From Epiperipatus broadwayi (taxonomy: Eukaryota > Onychophora > Udeonychophora > Euonychophora > Peripatidae): 64,000 bases of DNA. Of the stretch, positions 53,506-64,000 are shown piece after piece. The notes below the pieces were generated by a model. It was not told the origin of the DNA. It saw only the letters and a list, made by a program, of their open reading frames with translations, and ran no database searches. The stretch is taken from NCBI GenBank assembly GCA_028023455.1, contig JAQFVV010012416.1, forward strand, positions 8,811,967 to 8,875,966, in the 5' to 3' direction. Within the stretch, counting starts at the first letter, position 1; each line of letters starts with the position of its first letter. A program made the translations under genes and the position numbers.

Positions 53506-55572
53506 ATGTATTATAAAATGAACACAGGAAGTGATCATCGATTAGTAAGGTGTAAGTTACGTGTTAATGTAAAACTAGAAAGACAAAAATTATTAAGAAA
53601 AACAATATTTACAGTTGATATTCCTAATCTTCAGAAACATTCTAATGAATTTAAATTAGAACTTACAAATAGGTTTCAAGTGTTAGGAGATTTTGAACAT
53701 GATACAGATTTGAATGAAATTAATATGAAAATAACTGATACACTTTTAAAAACTGCAACAAACATAGCTGGTAGAAAAAAGCAGCAATTGACTAATAAAA
53801 TTTCTACTGAGACTAGAGAATTTATGAAGAAAAGAAGGAATATGAAGATATACAAAAATGATGTATTAAAAAGAATTGAATATCTCGAATTTTGTAAAAT
53901 GGTACGGAAAAGAGTTGAAAATGATATAAGAAAGTATAACTGTGAAACAGCAAGAAAAGCTGTAGAAGAAAATAAAAGTCTCAAAAATGTTAAGCAACAT
54001 TTTGGTATTGGTAGGAAATTTATATCTGCAATAAGAAAAAAAGATGGAATTATTACTAAAAAGAGAGATGACATCATGAAATTGGTACAAGATTTTTATC
54101 AAGAATTATATAGTAATAAAGAACAAGTACCTCCTATATCTATTACATCTTCCGAATTGCCCAGAATTTTAAATGAAGAAGTGAGACATGTAATTAAGTG
54201 TATGAAGAAAGGAAAGGCTCCAGGAAATGGTGGAATTATAATTGATATATTAAAAGAAGCAGGTGAAGAAATAGAAACAATTTTAGCAAAGTTATATACC
54301 AAATGTCTAAATGATAAAGATGTACCGGAAGATTGGAAGAATGCAGTAAAGAAGATATTAGAAATTACAGACCTATCATTATCAGTTTTATATAAAATTT
54401 TTACCAAGATAATTACAACTCGTCTACAGAGAACTTTGGATTTCCACCAACCAAGAGAACAAGCTGGATTTAAAAGTGGTTTTAGTACAATAGATCATAT
54501 CCAGGTATTGAGAGAAGTCATAGAAAGGACAAACGAATATGAGTTGTCATTATGTTTTGGATTTGTAGATTATGAAAAGGCATTCGATTCTATACACATT
54601 TCTTCAGTGATTAAAGCATTGGATCATCGAGGTATAGATTCAGGATATTGTCATATTTTAAAGAATATTTATAAAAATGCAACAGCAACAATTAGATTAC
54701 ATAATGATACTGGAAAAATCAACATTGAGAAAGGTGTAAGACAAGGTGACTCCATATCTCCAAAACTCTTTACAGCAGTGCTGCAAGAAGTATTTTGTGG
54801 ATTAAAATGGGAAACTAAAGGAGTGAAAGTAAATGGAGAGTATTTAAGTCATTTAGATTTCGCAGATGATGTAGTTGTTTTTGCAAATAATGCTTCAGAG
54901 CTGCAGGAAATGTTGCAAGAGTTAGCAGATGAGAGTAGAAAAGTAGGACTAAAGATAAATGTTAAAAAGACTAAAGTAATGTTTAATCAATTTGCTCAAA
55001 ATATGAAAATAAAGATTGATTATGAAGAATTAGAAGAAGTTAACAGTTACAAATACCTTGGTCAGATTATTAATACAGATGGAAACATAATGGAGGAAAT
55101 TAATCATAGAATTAAACTTGGTTGGAGTGCTTTTGGTAGAAATAACTTGATACTAAAAGGAAATATGCCTATGTGTTTGAAAAGGATGGTTTTTAACAAA
55201 TGTGTTTTACCAGTTCTTACTTATGGATCTGAGACTTGGACACTTAATAGAAGAGCAATACAGAGACTTCAGACCACTCAAAGGAGTATGGAGAGATGTA
55301 TGTTGGGAGTAACAAGAAGAGATCGAAAATGCAATGTATGGGTAAGACAACAAACAGGTGTTACTGACCTTATTGAAAAAATTAAAAGATTGAAATGGAG
55401 TTGGGCTGGACATATTGCTAGAAGAGATGATAATAGATGGGCAATTGAAATTTTAAACTGGATTCCAAGAGATTGTAAAAGACCCAGAAAGAGACCACAT
55501 GTGAGATGGATGGATGAAATAAGAAAATGTGCAGGGGTGTTGTGGAGAAGAGAAGCTAAAGATCGGAGATGA
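53506..55572 (+). pseudogene. RTE ORF2: endonuclease tail, RT and C-terminus (688 codons open)
   Basis: The frame opens at SDHRLV (end of the APE-type endonuclease). It carries the linker (GRKFISAIRKKDGIITKKRD), the RT region with QAGFKSGFSTIDHIQ, FVDYEKAFDSI, GVRQGDSISPKLF (about residue 410), the catalytic FADD (about residue 452) and VGLKINVKKTKVMF, and the RTE-specific C-terminus HIARRDDNRWAIEILNWIPR...RVRWMDEIRK-type. RTE reverse transcriptase would copy the element at nicked chromosomal DNA in the nucleus. Although open, it is defective: RT motif 1 (normally a LILIFKKGDKEDIRNYRPIS stretch) is replaced by KKILEITDL through two compensating deletions near 54350-54385, and a TGA ends it about 16 codons early compared with the 51.4 kb copy. 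Confidence 0.88.
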
Positions 55573-55640
55573 TGGATTAAACTTGGAGAGACCTTCATCC
55601 TGCAGTGGATTGATAATGGTTGATGATGATGATGATGAAG
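53506..55640 (+). mobile_element. RTE-clade LINE, nearly full RT copy
   Basis: Starts in the last part of the endonuclease (SDHRLVRC) and continues to the 3' end and a short (ATG)n tail (TGATGATGATGATGA, 55620-55638), the usual RTE tail type. It lies in the GC-AG intron, antisense to the host gene. It is the best-preserved LINE in the window, but 5'-truncated. Confidence 0.92.
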
Positions 55641-56884
55641 ATTAATATGACAAATTTTTTAATACTGAAACAACTATTTCCACAAGTTTTCCCAAATGAC
55701 TTAATTTCTTCTTCATTGACTATTGGAATCATGTTTCCAACTAGTCATGACTTGTGACACAGAAATTCCAAAGTAATAAACCTAAGTATCTGAGGTAATC
55801 AAGCCTAAAGTAAATTTTTTTGTGAAATAATTTGATATTCTTCACAGATAAGCAATACAAGGAAATCTACTATCTGTAACAATGAAAACAAAGTTATTCC
55901 TTGTTTTGAACAAGCTGTTGAGATAACTTATCTTTACATTTGATGAAGAGTCACTTTAGTTCCATTATAGAAGCTCTATTATTTATAGGCAAATGTATAC
56001 GAATCAACAGTTATATCAAATAACATTTAATCATGTTAAATCTCATAGATATATGCATAATGTGACAAGAAATAGGTAACTTTTTATCACTTAAACTTGT
56101 GATCTCGGATTATAAGATTATCTTGATAATCTAATTGTCATACAATTGTAAGAAATCCTTTGGAAAAAAGTAAATTCTATTTTTTTCTATTAATCCTACT
56201 TGTTTAGGATTATCCAAAGACTGTGCATTTGTATAACATAAAAAATATATCTCTGTTGTCTTTACAAAATTAAAGGCAAAAATATGTGAGATTCCTTTTC
56301 TGAAACAGTAAATATTAAATTACCTTTTTTTTTAATTTTATTTTATGATAATGTCAGTATTTTCCTAGCTTTATTGTTTCTTATTGTATGTTAATGTTAT
56401 AAAAAAATTTATTTTATCTTCACATCATTGTAAACTGAAGTTATTTGTGAAAAATGTATCTTCAAATACATAAAATTCATTACGACATAAATACTCATTT
56501 ACTAAAAATGAAAATCATAATTAATAAAGCAACTGGACAATTTATTTTTGTACCTAAATCGATAATTTAATAAAGATGCACTCAAACCAATCAGGCATAT
56601 TAATTTATTTACTTTATTATGCTCATTTATTTTTTAAAATGTATTTATATTAACTGATTCAAAATAAAATACAAAAAAATTATTGAATAAATATTAACTC
56701 ATGCCAAACAATAGTCTAGTATTTATGATAATTTGAAATTGTCTCCTTATAATTTTGAAAAAACTGAAAGAGGTCTGGAATATCAGTTGAGGAGATAAAT
56801 CCTGCACAAAAATAAAAAATAGAACAATGTAACTCATATAATAACATCAATTGAAAAATCACACATTTTAAATGAAGCAATTAC

Positions 56885-58230
56885 ATCTTTAAAATATTTT
56901 TTTAAAAACTAGAAAATCTATTGGTAAAGCTATAATATATAGCAAATGTTTAAATAAAAAGAATATTCCAAGAATGTAAGAAATCAAGAGTAAAAATAAC
57001 ATTCCAAAAAGATATTAGAAATTATAATATACTTCAATATGTTATAAGATCATTTCAAATTACACCTGGGTCTCTTTTTACGTGGATTTATTTAACGCGA
57101 TTTTGAAGGTACGCGATTCACGTTTCTCCGGAAGTCGAACTCCGATAATGCGCTATTACTTTAAATAATAAATTTCGCGCACTTACGGCATATTGAAAGT
57201 AATAGCACATTATTGGAATTCGACTTTCATCTTAGTAATTTCAATATTTTCAGTGCTTTATAATAGTAAGATTTTATGCAATAATGAAATTAAAATAATG
57301 ATTTCCACATTTTATGTATATGCACATTAAATTTTACAAGATTATAATGTAAATTTGTTCAAACATTGTGCGTGTTAATTTTGCATTTTAAATCACATTC
57401 TGTTTTTGCTTTTTAAAAAAGTATGTAATCAATTATTAATCATTTAGTGTCCGCAAGTTTATTTTTAAAAGGTGAGTAATAACAGTGGGCACAATTAAAA
57501 TTAAAAATTAAAGATAAAAATAAGAATTTAATTTTTAGTTGTTAGATTAATTACTAATTACGTTGTCACCAGAAAACCATTAACACAACATGAGAGTGAT
57601 GTTGGCGCTAGTTATATTTCATCTTGTGAAGAATCTTGATTTTTTACCAGTTTGCAAATGAACCTGTTTAACGGCAAATAGCGATAATAATTAAAACGTG
57701 TATAAAAAAATGTAAATTACTGTAAATTATGCATAAAAATTTATTGTTTTGAATAAAATTAAATATTATAGTTAAAAAAAGTTTGTCTTGTATCAATTTT
57801 TTTCAAATTTGAAATTTTTTATTAGTCATATTTTATTTCCTTATTTTTTTTTTGTGCGAATTTTAAAGTAATTTTACATTGGTGCTTTGCTTTTACGCGA
57901 TCTTTGAAAAATCACAGTCCGTATTCCCCCCTTTTCAATCTAAGTTACGTCTATTTTTGCGCGATTTCATTTGCGCATGTTTTCTGAGGAACCTATCTAT
58001 AGCGTAAAACGAGACCCAGGTGTATTTATAGAAAAATTTGGTTTCAAGCCAAGAAAACAAACAAAATAGATTTAAATATCATAACATTACTAGATGATCA
58101 CATTCAAATATTAAGGAAAATTATAAAAATAACCAATAAGTATGAATTGTCTATTTTGAATTAGATTTGTAGATTACAAAAAGGCATTTGCATCTATAAC
58201 TATTTCCATTGTGATTAATCCTTTGAGTAA
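56885..58230 (+). mobile_element. Old RTE-like LINE fragment split by pogo-like copy 5
   Basis: Left piece (about 56885-57060): decayed KCLNKKNIPRM-like RT upstream region and a GATATTAGAAATTA motif-1 remnant. Right piece (58025-58230): EKFGFKPRKQ..., DHIQILRKIIKITNKYELS, then ICRLQKGICIYN, the shifted frame of FVDYEKAFDSI. It is much more diverged than the other RTE copies. The pogo-like element sits exactly between the two pieces. Confidence 0.6.
57063..58022 (-). mobile_element. pogo/Tigger-like DNA transposon, copy 5 (960 bp)
   Basis: Very clean ends, CACCTGGGTCTCTTTTTACG on the left and the inverse on the right, with TA on both sides (57061-57062 and 58023-58024). It belongs to the same short subfamily as copy 2. 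It has split an old RTE LINE into two pieces. Confidence 0.8.
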
Positions 58231-58929
58231 GAGAACCAATTTTTGAATAGATATATAATTTTGGAATATCAATTTTAAAATAGGAACAAAATGTACAAAA
58301 AAAAATTACTTTCAATTAGTATAAAGAATTACAAAATACTTGTAACATTCTAATTTTTTACACATTTACTAACCATCTTGTGGCAAAAAATATCAATTAA
58401 ATATCAAATAATTAACAGAATATAGTTGTCTAGAATGAAAAGAAATAAAATTCTTGAAGAAAAAAACCTTAATACAATTTAAACACAAAGAATAGTCAAC
58501 ATAAAATGAACTTAAAAGTAACATAAATTTAATTTCTTTGAGTACCATTAAGAAAATATTTAGAATTAATAATTTCAACAATTATTATTTTTAATTAATT
58601 AGGAACTAAAATAACTATTTCTTCACTAAAAAAAAAATGTATATATATATATAAATTGCTTCAATATTTGAAATTATGTTTTAAGATTTTGTATACCCTA
58701 AAACTATATTTTTCACAACATATTCATAGGATTGTATTTTTATATTGGACTATTTCCATCGTCTAATATGAGTATTGAATGTCTTTAGAAAAATTTAACT
58801 TTATTTAAATATTCCAAATACATTCAATTGTAAGTAATAGCACATCAAACAGTTAGTATATGCACAACGCTTCAAGAGGTATTTTCCCCATTTCTTCAGA
58901 TGCTGCTGGCCTGCCAGTGACAGTACTTG

Positions 58930-59005
58930 CATGGGATTTGAATCTGGACCCTTAGATTCTTGAGTATTGAATTTTAAGGTAACGCTGTAACCAAATGAGC
59001 CATCC
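58930..59005 (-). repeat. tRNA-like segment in Penelope-like left copy
   Basis: On the minus strand, a box A-like TGGCTCATTTGG (59002 downwards) and a box B-like GATTCAAATCC (58944-58934) are spaced as in a tRNA gene. I see no full cloverleaf with a good acceptor stem. It is shared with the right copy, so it is part of the element or an old SINE inside it. Confidence 0.5.
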
Positions 59006-59304
59006 TACCAAAGGCAACAGTCAGTAGAAATTTCATATACTTATCTATGAGGTTCCTCCTGATTTCTCCACTTTTTCCTAAAAGCAAAGTTGATTAGTGG
59101 TTTCCATACATTATGTATAATCACACTAAGTTGACTTATGGGATTTTTTGCCATTATCATGTAAACAGCTTTTTAAATTTTCTTTTTTGTATTTTTTCTT
59201 CTCTATCCAATATTTTTGTATTTTTCTTATATCTTCTCTTTTACTTTTTTTGAATGCTTTTACTTTTTTTGCATTCCTTCATATATTCATATACATTACC
59301 TTTT

Positions 59305-59505
59305 TATAAATCTCCACATATACTCTGATGCAAAATTTTATATATATATAATTCCTTTAACTTTCTAACAGTTTCAAATGCCCTGTAGCTTTGACGAAGA
59401 CTGCAGGACAGTCGAGACTATTAGAAAATTAAAGGAATTATATATTAAAAAAAAATAATTTTGCATTAGTATATATGTTGAGATTTATAAAAATATATAT
59501 GAATT
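59305..59505. repeat. Inverted pair of Penelope-like termini, pair 3
   Basis: Arms of ~95 bp share TTTATAAATCT, GCAAAATT and AATTCCTTTAA. The centre carries TTTGACGAAGACTGCAGGAC followed by AGTCGAGAC, with the GACTG/CAGTC hairpin intact. It lies within the left-hand Penelope-like fragment and belongs to a different subfamily from pairs 1 and 2. Confidence 0.55.
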
Positions 59506-59880
59506 TTTGTATTTTCCCAATTGAACATATGTACATTGGCACATTAGACATATCTGTTTTCTCTCTTCTAATCATCAGTTTGTGTTGTTGAAAGCGCTTT
59601 TCAATGGGACTTCTGGTCTCACCAATATATGTTCTTCCGCATTCACATGGTATTTCATAGATGAGGTTTTTTCTTTTCAGCATTTAAGTTTAGGCTTTGT
59701 AGATGTTAGAATTCCTCATAGTGTGGTATGGCTCTGGAAACCTGTTCTGATGTTATACTGATTGCAGATTTTCCTTGTCTATTTTTGGAATGTATAGGTA
59801 CACTTACAGTATCAGTAATTGTTTTTTCTCTTGATGGTTCTTCTTTTTGTTGTCTATTTAACATTTTCTTAATAACAGCT

Positions 59881-60590
59881 GATGGCTAAACATTTTTCAT
59901 ACGAGTTTGTTCTATATAGTCCATACACTATAAAAAAGGCAGACAAATTGAGGAAAATCTGCAATCAGTATAACACCAGAGCAGCTTTCCAGAGTAATAC
60001 CACACTACGAGGAATTCTAACATCTACAAAGTCTAAACTTGAAATGGTGAAAAGAAAAAACTGCATTTATGAAATACCATGTGAATGTGGAAAAACATAT
60101 ATTGGTGAGACCAGTCTCCCGTTGAAAAGCACTTGCAAGAACATAAATTGATGATTAGAAGAGAGAAAACCGATATGTCTAAGACAGCAGACCATGTACA
60201 TGCCAATGAACATATGTTCAATAGGGAAAATATAAAAATATTGGATAGAGAAGAAAAAATACAAAAAAAAAAATTTAAACAAGCTGCTCACATTACAATG
60301 ACAAAAAATCCCATAACCATCTTAGTGTGACTATACATAATGTAAGGAAACCACTAATCAACTTTGCTCTTAGGAAAAAGTGCAGAAATCAGAAGGAACC
60401 GCATAGATAAGTATATGAAATTTCTACTGACTGTTTCCTTTGGCAAGATGGCTCAGTTACAGCATTACCTTAAAATTCAATACTCAAAAATCTAGGGGGT
60501 CCAGATTCAAATCCCATGCTAGTACTTTCACTAGGCAGGCCAGCAACACCTGAAGAAGAGGCTGTTATGGATACACTTATATAATATTGT
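59881..60590 (+). mobile_element. Penelope-like element fragment, right copy
   Basis: Plus-strand copy facing the left one head to head. The frame from 59882 gives ADKLRKICNQYNTRAAFQSN then TTLRGILTSTKSKLEMVKRK and NCIYEIPCECGKTYIGETS (GIY-YIG core). A frameshift follows near 60125, and the continuation from 60151 reads LMIRREKTDMSK...ENIKILDREEKIQKKKFKQA...MTKNPI, the usual Penelope C-terminus. A tRNA-like segment and a CTGAAGAAGAGGC end follow. It is 5'-truncated, with no RT. Confidence 0.82.
60445..60520 (+). repeat. tRNA-like segment in Penelope-like right copy
   Basis: Box A-like TGGCTCAGTT (60449-60458) and box B GATTCAAATCC (60504-60514) in tRNA-like spacing. Same segment as at 58930-59005. 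Confidence 0.52.

Positions 60591-64000
<3,410 letters not shown>

Larger units (their letters stand above)
58858..59880 (-). mobile_element. Penelope-like element fragment, left copy
   Basis: Minus-strand 3' portion of a Penelope-like element. A GIY-YIG endonuclease start reads LIYEIPCECGRTYIGETRSP then IEKRFQQHKLMIRREKTDM (59683-59560). The downstream C-terminal part around DREEK (59240-59200) is separated from it by terminus pair 3. The 3' region holds a tRNA-like segment and ends near a CTGAAGAAATGGGG motif (58890-58860). The RT domain is missing, and frames are broken upstream of the endonuclease. Confidence 0.8.

Noticed and set aside
59882-60151. GIY-YIG frame as a host nuclease gene
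   Set aside because: The surrounding DREEK...MTKNPI C-terminus, the inverted partner copy and the frameshift show a Penelope-like element and not a host gene.

Overview
The window is AT-rich metazoan nuclear DNA. It is dominated by one large, intron-rich host gene on the minus strand and by many layers of mobile DNA. There are no bacterial or viral operons. The mix of RTE-clade LINEs, Penelope-like elements, pogo/Tigger-like DNA transposons and very long introns suggests an arthropod or another invertebrate with a fairly large genome. The sequence alone does not fix the lineage.

Host gene. Seven exons on the minus strand, between 61841 and 10814, join in frame with correct splice phases. They encode the BTB half and conserved C-terminus of a BTBD10/KCTD20-family protein. 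The N-terminal exon(s) lie upstream of what I could find, probably beyond the right edge. Introns run from 77 bp to about 21.9 kb, and one uses a GC donor. A poly(A) signal with a GT-rich downstream element lies about 470 nt after the stop.

Left region (1-10.3 kb, downstream of the gene). It holds an RTE fragment, then a 2.56 kb terminal-inverted-repeat element built of ~110-165 bp tandem monomers. Into that element an 821 bp insertion has landed. A second insertion of 822 bp lies at 6.1-6.96 kb. Both insertions are head-to-head inverted arrays of a repeat unit (369 bp and about 462 bp). Every full unit carries a recognisable type I hammerhead ribozyme, and both insertions are flanked by 11-13 bp target-site duplications. 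This resembles the retrozyme class of ribozyme-bearing retroelements, but in an inverted-dimer form. It is the most interesting system in the window.

Introns. Five copies of a pogo/Tigger-like transposon with TA target duplications lie at 7.3, 12.6, 16.1, 29.0 and 57.1 kb. One of them keeps the pre-insertion state of a 160 bp palindrome nested in the others. The largest intron holds a ~9.5 kb inverted duplication (32.0-41.5 kb). Its arms carry the same RTE 3' end, and it was later hit by another LINE in one arm and by a piggyBac-like insert. The 121-nt BTB exon at 53.0 kb sits between two nearly identical RTE copies in direct orientation. A head-to-head pair of Penelope-like fragments with GIY-YIG endonuclease coding sequence and a tRNA-like segment occupies 58.9-60.6 kb. 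Three short inverted pairs of Penelope-like termini, each with a degenerate hammerhead-like core, lie at 19.4, 28.0 and 59.4 kb.

How they may fit together (inference). Penelope-like elements are known to carry hammerhead motifs and are suspected to mobilise small ribozyme repeats. Both kinds of sequence occur in this single locus, so the Penelope-like family is the natural candidate partner of the two ribozyme insertions.
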